From: Escarpia spicata
Lineage: Eukaryota > Annelida > Polychaeta > Sabellida > Siboglinidae
DNA: 64,000 nucleotides
Assembly: GCA_963995525.1 (NCBI GenBank)
Contig: OZ023218.1
Span: forward strand, 45,928,264 to 45,992,263
Direction: 5' to 3'
Part shown: one piece after another, positions 11,331 through 21,999 of the stretch
Position numbering within the stretch: position 1 is the first letter of the stretch
How the letters are laid out: each line of letters opens with the position of its first letter
The notes under the pieces: model-generated
The model's input: only the letters and a program-made list of their open reading frames with translations
Told to the model about the DNA's origin: nothing
Databases searched by the model: none
Made by a program: the position numbers and the translations under genes

Positions 11331-14149
11331 TTGGATATTGTTGGTGTAAGGATGCTAACTTGTAAAAGTGTGTTGATTTCCATCCCGTTATGTTGTTTGT
11401 GGATGCTGGGAAGTACTTGTAATCAGAGTCTGGGGACATAAGTAGAGAAAGCTGAGGATTGGCAGTTCTATAGTCAAACTTTCACCATGGTTTTCCCAGT
11501 TCTTCTGTTCTATTCTACGTGTTAGTCCACATAGTAGTAGTATACTTATGGGACAACAGTTCATCTAGGATTTGAGCGCGATAATCACAATATGTATAAC
11601 ATCTCAGTATTAAAACTTGTATAAAATCACAATAATTATATAATCACAGTCGATATAGTCACAATAGTCTTCAGGATAAAATTGCTTTAACTGTAAGTCA
11701 CAGTTCCTATAAATATAAAGCTGCTGTAAAATATTACATAAAAATCAAGTTGGTAAAAACGTTAAAGTAATACAAATAATAATTGCTGAAATAAAAGTTG
11801 AGTATCTGTGTTTTATTTGTTATAGGCAGCTTCTTCAGTTCAGCATATCTCTGCGAGACGTAGCTCCAACGATACGCTGCTCTGTCTGTCGTTCGTCTCC
11901 CTGCTCTCGTGATGTCGTCTTCCAACCAGTCGCTGATGTTTATAGGCTGCAGTATTTTTTTAATTTGACAGACTAAAGGAGAGCGTGTGATTTTATAACA
12001 AGACGCTTTGTGCAGTGCAACTGAAATGTACGTCTTCTCCTTGGTTGGGGCCCCAGGGCGAACAGGATAAAAAGCTTTTTGGTGAAAGGCCTATTTAATA
12101 GTAAACAGTTTATTGTATAATGTGTTTACTGTTATAAGACAACATTTGCAATCAGTTGGGGCGATTGATTTCAAATGTTGTCTTATATATGCATTGTAGT
12201 GGTGATACGCTTACATATATGTAAGTTTGCATTAATAAATGTATTCACAATGTTTGTTATGATCGATAAACGAAGCGATAAGCAAAGGATACTACGACAT
12301 CTGATTCGTGCGCATCAATCTTTGTTCGAACTGAGCTGACTCTCTCGAGACTGTTCAGGCTGGAAGAAATTTGTCGACACCTTATATGCTCCAGTGGGAG
12401 CGAAGAGGATAAGTATAAAGTAAGGTGCAATACTTTAATGTCTGCCTTTCTTTTTGTTGACAGTTCGATAACGATCATTTTACTTTTACCGTGATCACCG
12501 TAATTTACCCACCCCCTTCTTTTCAAGATTCAATAACTTTATTGTCCGTTTAAAACATTGGATTAAAACCGGACATTTTCCTTTAGATACACACTGAAGT
12601 GCTAGTAATAAAATTGGTACAAAACATAAAACGCATTATGGTCAGCTCTATAAATTGGTAAAACGCATCATAATGAACTCTGAAATTGTATAAAAATAAT
12701 AAATAAATAAAAACACTAACAAATAAATAAATAAAACACCCATAACACAACATTTTATATATGTTCTTCTGTAAACAGTTTACTTTAATTAAAACTAACA
12801 TTTAAGATTAAAATGGTAGAGGGAATAAACGATTTCTGTTGCAACATTTTCTGGACGATATAGTTTTACTGAGGTAACATTAATGAGTACTTCCCATTCT
12901 GTAATCGTGGTACATGTCTTACTGTTTGGAGATACATTAAACAAATTACATTGGGTCAAATCGTAGGAACGTGTCAAATTACGACAGGAGATCCACAGAT
13001 AATTCCTACACCAGTCCAAATTTTATGACAACAAAAAATATTAATAACTACTAGAAAGTCTTGTACTTACTGGGAAAAATGCATATTCATCATTACAGCT
13101 TTATGTGTCTACATTGATTGGGGTACAAAAATCGTACACCTGATTATCGTAGATTATGTTTTGCAGAGAACTTCGAGGCGACAAGAGACCGAGCGCGGTG
13201 GACAATCATTGTGGAAAAAGCGTCCTCGACTCATCAACAATCTTTGTTGTATCAAGGGTCATGTGATGTGAAGAAGGGGCCTAAATAGTGCATGGAATTG
13301 CATCAGTATGCGCAGCTGTTGCACAATGTGCCCACTGCAACTAGCGTACCACCCTGGTACGTCATAATAAATAGGCATAATGTGCCCTTTTGTACCACAA
13401 GAGATGTATTATGATGGAATTAGTATTTTGGGATAGATAACGCGAGGTGAGAATGACACATCAAGTCGTAATAATAAGGACGGAGTAAGTTGTTTCATTC
13501 GCTTTAATATGCTGCTACCCTCCAAATGAATTTCCTCCCAAGGGGCAATAAAGTAGTGTGATTGTGATTGACTGTGATTGTACCAGATTACCGAACTAGT
13601 TTCATATGGACCAGAATCGCCGCATCTCGACTTGAATGGAAATTGATGTGATTAATGACTTGTGAGGAGAATACAAATGGTGCTTTTATTCAGAAGTGAA
13701 CGAGATGCCGTTTTCAGCGCACCCAAACCCAGTTACCAGTTGCTGGTCTCGAGGATGTATCGACGGGAAATAGGGGAGACTCCGACACCATCAGGTGAAG
13801 TTTTCTTCCCCGCCAATCCGGTTTTCTTCTGTTGTGATGCATCGCCAAAATACGTTATGTAAAACAAAGCTGTTCTACATTTATTTTGGCATTGTATTAT
13901 ATCTATGTTCACTCGTGTGTTAGACAATATATTGTCAACACTGAACAATGACGTAATTAAACACTGCAATGGTACGTGACAGTACATAGTGAACAGTGTT
14001 ACAGCACCTTCGTCAACAAAGTAGGCTATCAACATTCTCTTTCCAAGACTACCGTTTTTGTTATCTTAGCAGCTATCATTGTCCACTATACGAATAGGCG
14101 CTAGTAGTATATGGGTGGTTACAATACGTAATCAGGGAGGGGTATGTGC
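11331..14149. other. No gene seen; one hairpin
   Basis: Open frames are short, AT-rich and unlike proteins. A perfect 15-bp inverted repeat lies at 12134-12186 (separate entry). A short (GATTGT)n-like stretch lies near 13560-13580. I cannot support any exon. Confidence 0.45.
12134..12186. repeat. Perfect 15-bp inverted repeat (hairpin)
   Basis: The left arm 'ataagacaacatttg' (12134-12148) and right arm 'caaatgttgtcttat' (12172-12186) are exact reverse complements around a 23-base loop that itself contains a weak 'caatc...gattg' pair. It could be the fold-back core of a small element or an RNA hairpin. Nothing else identifies it. Confidence 0.8.
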
Positions 14150-14204
14150 TCCCATGGTCATTTTCTGATGACCTAAGGCTATTTTCTATGACTTCCTGTT
14201 CCGT

Positions 14205-14302
14205 TACTCCATAGCGCCATCTAGCGAATGTAATCAGGGAGGGCCATAGCGCCATCTAGCGAATGTAATCAGGGAGGGGAGCGCCATCTAGCGAATGTCA
14301 TC
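14205..14302. repeat. Short tandem repeat of 'gcgccatctagcgaatgt' (3 copies)
   Basis: Three copies of 'agcgccatctagcgaatgt', two of them followed by 'aatcagggaggg', stand side by side. A diverged copy ('agcgccgtctagcgact') lies at about 16148 next to another piece of the duplicated locus, so this segment belongs to the local duplication. Confidence 0.85.
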
Positions 14303-14344
14303 ATTTGTTGACCTAAGCGCCTCTAGTGATGAGAAGTGTCTCTA

Positions 14345-14522
14345 ATCGTCTCAATAACTCAACAAACAACATATAATCAAAGTAGAAACTGTTTATTTAT
14401 TTATTGTTACATATTCCAAATCGATAGGAAAAGATCGTCTCAATAACTCAACAAACAACATATAATCAAAGTAGAAACTGTTTATTTATTTATTGTTACA
14501 TATTCCAAATCGATAGGAAAAG
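14345..14522. repeat. 89-bp tandem duplication carrying poly(A) signals
   Basis: Two essentially identical 89-bp copies begin with 'atcgtctcaataactcaac' at 14345 and 14434. Each contains a stretch that reads AATAAATAAATAAAC on the minus strand. This lies just downstream of the stop codon at 14546-14548 of the minus-strand gene and so probably supplies its polyadenylation signal, in duplicate. Confidence 0.88.
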
Positions 14523-14545
14523 TGTTTGATTGTTTGTTTGTTTGT

Positions 14546-15757
14546 TTACATATCCATATGACAACAGCCTTCATCTTCGCTGTCAGTATGACAACAAAAT
14601 ACCTGTCTATCACCGGTATCTACGGGAGATGGAGTCGGTTCATACCATGGAGATACCGGTTCAATGAGAGGTCTTTTCTTTATCTCACGGAGACTCGCAT
14701 AGAAATGACAATGATGCTCATCCTGGATCTCTTCTTCTCTGTAAGGTAAGTATAAAAAAACTTTGAAAACTATAGCAGCAATGATACGTTAAATCTTACA
14801 TAACCACAGCGTTGCTATAACCAGACAGAGCGTTGCTAGGCAACCACAAGTTATTTTTGTGTGTGTGGACGGATGAAGGGAAGTCCCCCAGATCAGAACT
14901 GGTTAGAACTAGTTTGTGTATGAATAGGAATTAAAATTGTACACATAAACAAAATCTTGAAAACACTCATCTATTTTTTCACTATGTAACATTAACGAAG
15001 TGTCTTGTGTCTCCATACTTCCCGTCCTACACTGTTAATGAAGTGTCTTGTGTCTGCATACTTCCTGTCTCGCGACTATATTTACTATGTAAAATCCTGT
15101 CATTAACGAGCGTCTTGTTTCATGTAAGAGGAAGTTGCCAAGAACCACTATGAATAGACAGCGAAACCATCTTGAATTTGTCAAAGAATAAGGTCATTAT
15201 GAATAATGTATACACGGTGCTTCTCTATCTGAGGAAATATAAAAGTACACAGTCCTAACCAACCAACCAACCAACCAACCTAGAGTGAGACAATATATAA
15301 TAATAATAATAATAATTTGAACACTTACGTGCACTCTAAGTCCGATTCTTTTGTTGATTCTTTATAATCCTCTGTGTCTTCTTCTTTTTCCTCCTCTTCC
15401 TCGTATTCTTCATCATCTGTAGCTCCTTCTCGAGCAGCGCTTAAAAAAAGATGATAGACAACTGTTAAATATGATAAATGAATAATGATAGGTTATCGTC
15501 TTGTACAGTGTCATCTTGGTCAGCATCTATAACCTATCTGTTGGACACGAGAACCCGGGTAACTATATACTTTTCATATATGTGTCAGAACTAGCGGTTA
15601 AATATAAACAACTTCTAAGAACACTGTGTAATTACTTGACATCAAAGTAAATAATAATAATAATAATAGATACTCACATCTTCCTTTCTATTTCTCTCTG
15701 TTTCTCTTTCCATTCCTCTCGTATTTTAATCCAGGGTATAACTCCACGTTCAGCCAT
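14546..15757 (-). CDS. Unrecognised small acidic protein, 3 exons (127 aa)
   Basis: The coding exons are 15757-15678 (ATG, 26 codons + 2 nt), 15439-15329 (111 nt) and 14738-14546 (ends TAA). The donors are GTGAGT and GTAAGT and all acceptors are AG. The phases (2, 2) join exactly, giving 384 nt. Exon 1 begins MAERGVIPWIKIREEW and is charged and helical-looking. Exon 2 is strongly acidic (runs of Glu/Asp, ~residues 28-63). Exon 3 has 'DEHHCHFYASLREIKKRPL', 'SPWYEPTPSP' and a Cys/His/Asp-rich tail. There is no signal peptide or membrane segment. A paralogous last exon lies at 16392-16575, and their flanking introns are also alike. I do not recognise the family. The matched phases, clean splice sites and conserved paralogue support a real gene. 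Confidence 0.62.
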
Positions 15758-16044
15758 CTTGTTTTGTTGTTGTTGTGTTATGAAATGATTTGAAAACTTA
15801 ACACACGAACTTTCAAGATAGCCAGTCAACATCCTGTGTCATAACGAGACACCTAATTAGTTCCCTCGGTGTAACAGTAACTACGTTAGTTTTATCAGGG
15901 CGTCTTGTGACGTTCCGTCTCGGATTAGTCTTCCTCTTTTTAACGAACCAGTTAAAGGATGTATATCCTGTCTTTCTTTGTCCTCACTAAACTAGTCCGT
16001 AAAAATAGATGCAACATCCCGGCCATCTTATTAAAGACAGGAAA

Positions 16045-16069
16045 ATGCTCCTCCTGGAGCTCTTCTTCT
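16045..16069 (-). pseudogene. Fragment of a third copy of the duplicated exon
   Basis: The intron end ('atacttaccttacag' on the minus strand) and the first 25 nt of the last exon ('EEELQEEH') match the genes on either side, then homology stops abruptly in 'aataagatggccgg'. It is a breakpoint relic of the local duplication. Confidence 0.65.
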
Positions 16070-16391
16070 CTGTAAGGTAAGTATAAAAATTTTAGCTGAC
16101 CTAAGGACATTTTCCATGATGTACTTCCGTTTCCTGTTTACCCATGTAGCGCCGTCTAGCGACTCGGGCGGGTAGGACGGGCGGACAGGCGGACAGAACG
16201 GGCGGGCAAGTGCCTCCGGTGACGGAGGGGTGCGTGTGTGTGTGTATGAATGCGCGTGTATGAAATAACGAACGAAACACCAAAGTATACGTGTGCACAC
16301 GAATTTTATTGACTAAAGATACAAGCGTAATAATGAGTATATGAAACCGTGTTTTAGTAACCGCAAGTATGATGATGATGAAAGTCTTTGT

Positions 16392-17029
16392 TTACTCATC
16401 GTCGAAATATCCATCGTCGACCATATCTCCATATACCCAATTGTCCATAGGAGGCGGCGACGCAGGCGGGCTAATATCATACCACGGTGATGGTGGTAGT
16501 ACAAGCGGACGTTTTTTTAACTCCTCGAGAGTTTGGTAGAAGTACCAATGATGCTCGTCTCGGAGCTCTTCTTCTCTGTAAGATAAATATTAAAACTTTT
16601 AAAACTATACCAATGAGACCTTAAATCTTACACACATACAGTGTTATAACCAGACACAGCGTTGCTAGGCAACCACAAGTTATTTTGAGCGCGTGGACGG
16701 ACGAGAGGAAGTCAGCCAGACCAGAACTAGGTCAGAACTAGCTCGTCTATGAATAGGAATTAAAACTGAATGCATAAACGAAATCTTGAAAACAGTCAAT
16801 TATTTTTAATTATGCAACATCCTGGTAAAGAAGTGTCTTATGACCCACACTTCCCGTCCTGCAACTATGTTTACTATGTAAACATCCTGTTAGAACTAAC
16901 GGGGAACGTCTATGAATAAATAATCACCGAGAACAGAATTAGGTTATTAATAATGTACACACTTACTTATTGGAGACGTATAATATTCATCTTGTCCTCG
17001 GGACATGCCTTGTCATGAGCGCTCGCCAT
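16392..17029 (-). pseudogene. Second copy of the small gene, altered first exon
   Basis: The last exon (16575-16392, TAA) encodes 60 residues with 'DEHHWYFYQTLEELKKRPL' and 'PPSPWYDISPP', clearly paralogous to the exon at 14738-14546 but ending in an acidic/aromatic tail ('DDGYFDDE') instead of the Cys/His tail. The intron upstream is also homologous, with 'gcgttgctaggcaaccacaag' in both. The only nearby first exon (17029-16967) reads 20 codons from an ATG and then TAA immediately before a perfect GTAAGT donor, so it cannot open into the last exon. The acidic middle exon is absent. It is either a pseudogene, a non-coding transcript, or has an exon I have missed. Confidence 0.5.
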
Positions 17030-17098
17030 CTTCAGCAGTCGGAGTGAAGTTGCGTTGTTCGAAGTCGGTAGAAAGTAATATGCTCCACTAGAGTTTTG
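16961..17098 (-). repeat. 138-bp first-exon/5' cassette, copy 1
   Basis: It contains a splice donor, a 20-codon ORF and 5' sequence. It is repeated, virtually unchanged, at 17276-17413. Confidence 0.9.
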
Positions 17099-17230
17099 GA
17101 TAGGAAGGCAGAGAAGGCGAAGAAAGAGAGGAGTGGGAGACAGGGGAGGATAGGAAGGCAGAGAAGGCGAGGGAAGAGAGGAGAGGGATACAGAGGAGGA
17201 TAGGAAGGCAGAGAAGGCGAGGAAATACTT
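17097..17230. repeat. ~50-bp tandem repeat, about 2.6 copies
   Basis: The unit begins 'ggataggaaggcagagaagg' and recurs at about 17098, 17148 and 17198. It is purine-rich on the plus strand and separates the two 138-bp cassettes. Confidence 0.85.
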
Positions 17231-17275
17231 GGGAGGTCAAGCGTATGTCAAGCGATAAAATACAAAGTTTGCAGC

Positions 17276-17413
17276 ACTTACTTATTGGAGACGTATAATA
17301 TTCATCTTGTCCTCGGGACATGCCTTGTCATGAGCGCTCGCCATCTTCAGCAGTCGGAGTGAAGTTGCGTTGTTCGAAGTCGGTAGAAAGTAATATGCTC
17401 CACTAGAGTTTTG
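17276..17413 (-). repeat. 138-bp first-exon/5' cassette, copy 2
   Basis: A near-identical copy of 16961-17098 with the same ATG, 20-codon frame, TAA and GTAAGT donor. It could be a second start site for the 16392 gene or simply a tandem duplicate. Confidence 0.9.
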
Positions 17414-17689
17414 TTAGGTTTATATACGCAAACCCGATAGAGGCGTTATGTCTTTTCAATCACGAGACAGTACAGACAATGGAGTCACGAGTTGAACTCC
17501 GCTCTCTACCCGTGCTCGTTAGCGGGTGCAGTATGAGATAAGCCGCGTGACTCGACACTCACGAGAAGCCACTACGCTACGTCCATCCATACACGTGTTC
17601 CAACTTCCAACAGTTTACTTACCACAATTCTCATTCTTCAAACTGTCATATACATCTTGTGTCACAGGTGCTCATTAGCGGGTGCATTC
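17414..17689. other. Spacer, no gene seen
   Basis: It contains a possible B-box-like 'gttgaactc' on the plus strand near 17490, but no convincing tRNA or SINE structure. It leads directly into the 34-bp array. Confidence 0.4.
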
Positions 17690-20393
17690 CGTACATGGTC
17701 TAGCCTGTTACATGTCTGCCTTCCATACATGGTCTAGCTTGTTACATGTTTGCCTTCCATACACGGTCTAGCTTGTTACATGTCTACCTTCCATACATGG
17801 TCTAGTTTGTTACATGTTTGCCTTCCATACATGATCTAGCTTGTTACATGTTTGCCTTTCGTACATGGTCTAGCTTGTTACATGTTGACCTTCCATACAT
17901 GGACTAGCTTGTTACATGTTTGCCTTCCATACATGGTCTACCTTGTTACATGTTTGCCATCCATACATGGTCTAGCCTGTTACATGTTTGCCTTTCGTAT
18001 ATGGTCTAGTTTGTTACATGTTGACCTTCCATACATGAACTAGCATGTTACATGTTTGCCTTCCATGCACGGTCTACCTTGTTACATATTTGTCTTTCAT
18101 ACATGGACTAACTTGTTACATGTTTCCCTTCCATCCATGGTCTAGCTTGCTACATGTTTGCCTTCTGTACATGGTCTAGCTTGTTACATGTCTGCCTTCC
18201 ATACATGGACTAGCTTGGTACCTGTTTGCTATCCATACATGGTCGAGCTTGTTACATGTTTGCCTTCCATACACGGACTAGCTTGTTACGTGTTTGCCTT
18301 CTATACATGGTCTGGCTTGTTACATGTCTGCCTTCCATACATGGTCTAACTTGCTACATGTTTACCTTCCATACACGGACTAGCTTGTTACATGTTTGCC
18401 TTCCATACATGGTCTGGCTTGTTACATGTCTGCCTTCCATACATGGTCTAGCTTGCTACATGTCTGCCTTCCATACATGATCTAACTTGTGACATGTTTG
18501 CCTTCCATACATGGTCTAGCTTGTTACATGTTTGCCTTCCATACACGGACTAGCTTGTTACATGTTTGCCTTCCGTACATGGTTTAGCTTGTTACATGTC
18601 TCCCTTCCATATATGGTCTAGCTTGTTACATGTTTGCCTTTCATACATGGTCTAGCTTGTTACATGTTGACCTTCCATACATGGACTAGCTTGTTACATG
18701 TTTGCCTTCCATACATGGTCTACCTTGTTACATGTTTGTCATCCATACATGGTCTAGCCTGTTACATGTTTGCCTTTCGTACATGGTCTAGTTTGTTACA
18801 TGTTGACCTTCCATACATGGACTAGCATGTTACATGTTTGCCTTCCATGCACGGTCTACCTTGTTACATATTTGTCTTTCATACATGGACTAACTTGTTA
18901 CATGTTTCCCTTCCATCCATGGTCTAGCTTGCTACATGTTTGCCTTCTGTACATGGTCTAGCTTGTTACATGTCTGCCTTCCATACATGGACTAGCTTGT
19001 TACCTGTTTGCTATCCATACATGGTCGAACTTGTTACATGTTTGCCTTCCATACACGGACTAGCTTGTTACGTGTTTGCCTTCTATACATGGTCTGGCTT
19101 GTTACATGTCTGCCTTCCATATATGGTCTAACTTGCTACATGTCTGCCTTCCATACATGGTCTAGCTTGTTACATGGTTGCCTTCCATACATGGTCTAGC
19201 TTGTTACATGTCTGCCTTCCATACATGGTCTAGCTTGTTACATGTCTGCCTTCCATACATGGTCTAGTCTGTTACATGACTGCCTTCCGTACATGGACTA
19301 GCTTGTTACATGTTGGCCTTCCGTACATGGTCTAGCTTGTTACAAGTTTGCCTTCCATACATGATCGAGCTTGTTACATGTTTGCCTTCCATACACGGAC
19401 TAGCTTGTTACGTGTTTGCCTTCTATACATGGTCTGGCTTGTTACATGTCTGCCTTCCATACATGGTCTAGCTTGTTACATGGTTGCCTTCCATACATGG
19501 TCTAGCTTGTTACATGTCTGCCTTCCATACATGGTCTAGCTTGTTACATGTCTGCCTTCCATACATGGTCTAGTCTGTTACATGACTGCCTTCCGTACAT
19601 GGACTAGCTTGTTACATGTTGGCCTTCCGTACATGGTCTAGCTTGTTACAAGTTTGCCTTCCATACATGATCGAGCTTGTTACATGTTTGCCTTCCGTAC
19701 ATGGTCTAGCTTGTTACACGTCTGCCTTCCATACATGGACTAGCTTGATACCTGTTTGCTATCCATACATGGACTAGCTTTTTACATGTTGGCCTTCCGT
19801 ACATGGTCTAGCTTGTTACAAGTTTGCCTTCCATACATGGTCTAGCTTGTTACATGTTTGCCTTCCGTACATGGTCTTGCTTGTTACATGTCTGCCTTCC
19901 ATACATGGACTAGCTTGTTACCTGTTTGCTATCCATAAATGATCTAGCTTGTTACATGTTTACCTTCCATACACGGACTAGCTTTTTACATGTTTGCCTT
20001 CCATACATGGTCTAGCTTGTTACATGTTTGCCTTCCATACACGGACTAGCTTGTTACATGTATGCCTTCCGTACATGGTTTAGTTTGTTACATGTCTGCC
20101 TTCCATATATGGTCTAACTTGTTACATGTTTGCCTTTCATACATGGTCTAGCCTGTTACATGTCTGCCTTCCGTACATGGACTAGCTTGTTACATGTTGG
20201 CCTTCCGTACATGGTCTAGCTTGTTACATGTATACCTTCCGTACATGGACTAGCTTGTTACATGTTTACCTTCCATACATGGACTAGCTTGTTACAGGTC
20301 TGCCTTTCATACATGGTCTAGCTTGTTACAAGTTTGCCTTCCGTACATGGAGTAGCTTGTTACATGTTTGCCTTCCATATATGGTCTAGCTTG
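17690..20393. repeat. 34-bp minisatellite, about 80 copies, with higher-order repeats
   Basis: The consensus contains 'acatggtctagcttgttaca' followed by 'tgtttgccttccat'. Because 34 is not a multiple of 3, reading frames repeat every 102 bp, making false ORFs of about 63 codons. Blocks starting at 17852 and 18158 recur at 18634 and 18940 (offset 782 = 23 units), and blocks at 19008 recur at 19348 (offset 340 = 10 units), so the array grew by duplicating multi-unit segments. Confidence 0.97.
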
Positions 20394-20760
20394 GCGAAAA
20401 GTGAAGGAGCTAGTGTCTGCTCCTGAGGGGGAATTAGCCTGTCACGGGACCGACCTCCTAGTGGAAGTAGTACCACCTGGCGGGTAATGAAGGAGTAATG
20501 AGGGAATATTAAAGGCTAATTGACGTAGACCGAGTCTGCTGATATATATCACTCTGGGCTGGAGCACCCATGGGGAAATTTTAAGATGGTGCCCGTCTCC
20601 ACGTGATCTACCCCCTGGAGGAAAGAAGTGTAAGTAGTAAGGATATTTTATTTGCTATATTGTTTGTATGACTGCCAGTTTAAATGGTTATTTATTATGA
20701 TGCCTAAAAAATTGAAACTGATGACACATTCATTCTGTCATGCATTGTCCGAAATGTCAT
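20394..20760. other. Unique spacer between two minisatellites
   Basis: I see no reading frame or known motif. It is less repetitive than its flanks and may be part of an unrecognised element. Confidence 0.35.
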
Positions 20761-21640
20761 GTCTCCCTTGTAACACTTTGTCGTGATTGCCCAAAGACAC
20801 ACCACTCCCATGTAACACTTTGTGTCACTATTGCCCAAAGACCTCCACTCCAATATAACACTTTGTGTCACTATTGCCCAAAGACCCCACTCCCATGTAA
20901 CCTTTGTGACTATTGTCCAAAGTTCCCCACTCGAATGTAACACTTTGTGTCACTATTGACCAAAGTCCCCCACTCCCATGTAACCTTTGTCACTATTGCC
21001 CAAAGACCCCCACTCCCATGTAACACTTTGTCACTATTGTCCAAAGACCCCACCCCCATGTAACACTGTCACTATTGACCAAAGACCCACACTCCCATGT
21101 AACACGTTGTCACTATTGCCCAAAGACCCCCACTCCCATGTACCACTTTGTCACTATTGCCCAAAGACCCCACCCCCATGTAACACTGTCACTATTGCCC
21201 AAAGACCCACACTCCCATGTACCACTTTGTCACTATTGCCCAAAGACCCCCACTCCCCCTTGTCACTATTGCCCAAAGACCCCCACTCCCATGTAACACT
21301 GTCACTATTGCCCAAAGACCCACACTCCCATATAACACTTTGTTACAAGACCCCCACTCCCATGTACCACTATGTCACTATTGCCCAAAGACCCCCACTC
21401 CCAAGTAACACGTTGTCACTATTGCCCAAAGACCCCCACTCCCATGTACCACTTTGTCACTATTGCCCAAAGACCCCCACTCCCATGTACCACTATGTCA
21501 CTATTGCTCAAAGACCCCCAATTCCATGTAACACTTTGTCACAAGACCCCCACTCCCATGTAACACTTTGTCACAAGACCCCCACTCCCACGTAACACTT
21601 TGCCACAAGACCCCCATTCCTATGTAACACTTCGTCACAT
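20761..21640. repeat. 41-bp minisatellite, about 20 copies
   Basis: The unit contains 'cccatgtaacactttgtcac' and 'tattgcccaaagacc', with common internal deletions such as loss of 'ctattgcc'. Long Pro/His-rich frames over it are artefacts. Confidence 0.95.
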
Positions 21641-21704
21641 CACCAGTGTGACATACTTTATGGCTGCCCCCTGTGTATAAGAACCATCACGTGACACGAC
21701 TCAC

Positions 21705-21784
21705 CGAGCAGCCTTCGACCTTCTCGAGAAGGAAGGCGAGGCTCTTGAGGGTGTCCTCCTCCTCTACGTCCTCCGCATCCTCTA
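21705..21784 (-). CDS. Possible isolated 80-bp acidic exon
   Basis: On the minus strand an AG acceptor (weak pyrimidine tract) precedes 80 nt that read E-D-A-E-D-V-E-E-E-D, then 'TLKSLAFLLEKVEGCS', and end at a strong GTGAGT donor. No partner exons were found within reach. It may be part of a gene whose other exons I missed, or chance. The protein is not recognised. Confidence 0.3.
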
Positions 21785-21990
21785 CTGCAACACCAAGGCA
21801 CTACATCACAACACAGCATCACATCACAGCACCACATCACATCCTCCAGTACAATACCACAGCACAGCACAGCATCACATCACCACTACATCACATCAAT
21901 ACATGATTACATCACAATACAGCATCACAACATAGCATATCATCTCATCGCATCACATTCACTACATCATGTCATCGCATCACTACCCAT
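21785..21990. repeat. (CATCA/CACAG)n low-complexity repeat
   Basis: Irregular repetition of 'catcacat', 'cacagca' and 'tacatca' over about 200 bp. No coding content. Confidence 0.85.
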
Positions 21991-21999
21991 ATACTACTG

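Noticed and set aside
16101..16300. 65- and 89-codon minus frames over a GC-rich stretch
   Set aside because: They cover a 'cgggcgg' repeat and a GT run. The conserved part is only the 25-nt exon fragment described separately.
20987..21595. 202-codon Pro/His-rich protein
   Set aside because: Frame through the 41-bp minisatellite; the repetition accounts for its length.
17690..21640. CRISPR-like array
   Set aside because: Units are contiguous tandem repeats without unique spacers, and the genome is eukaryotic.
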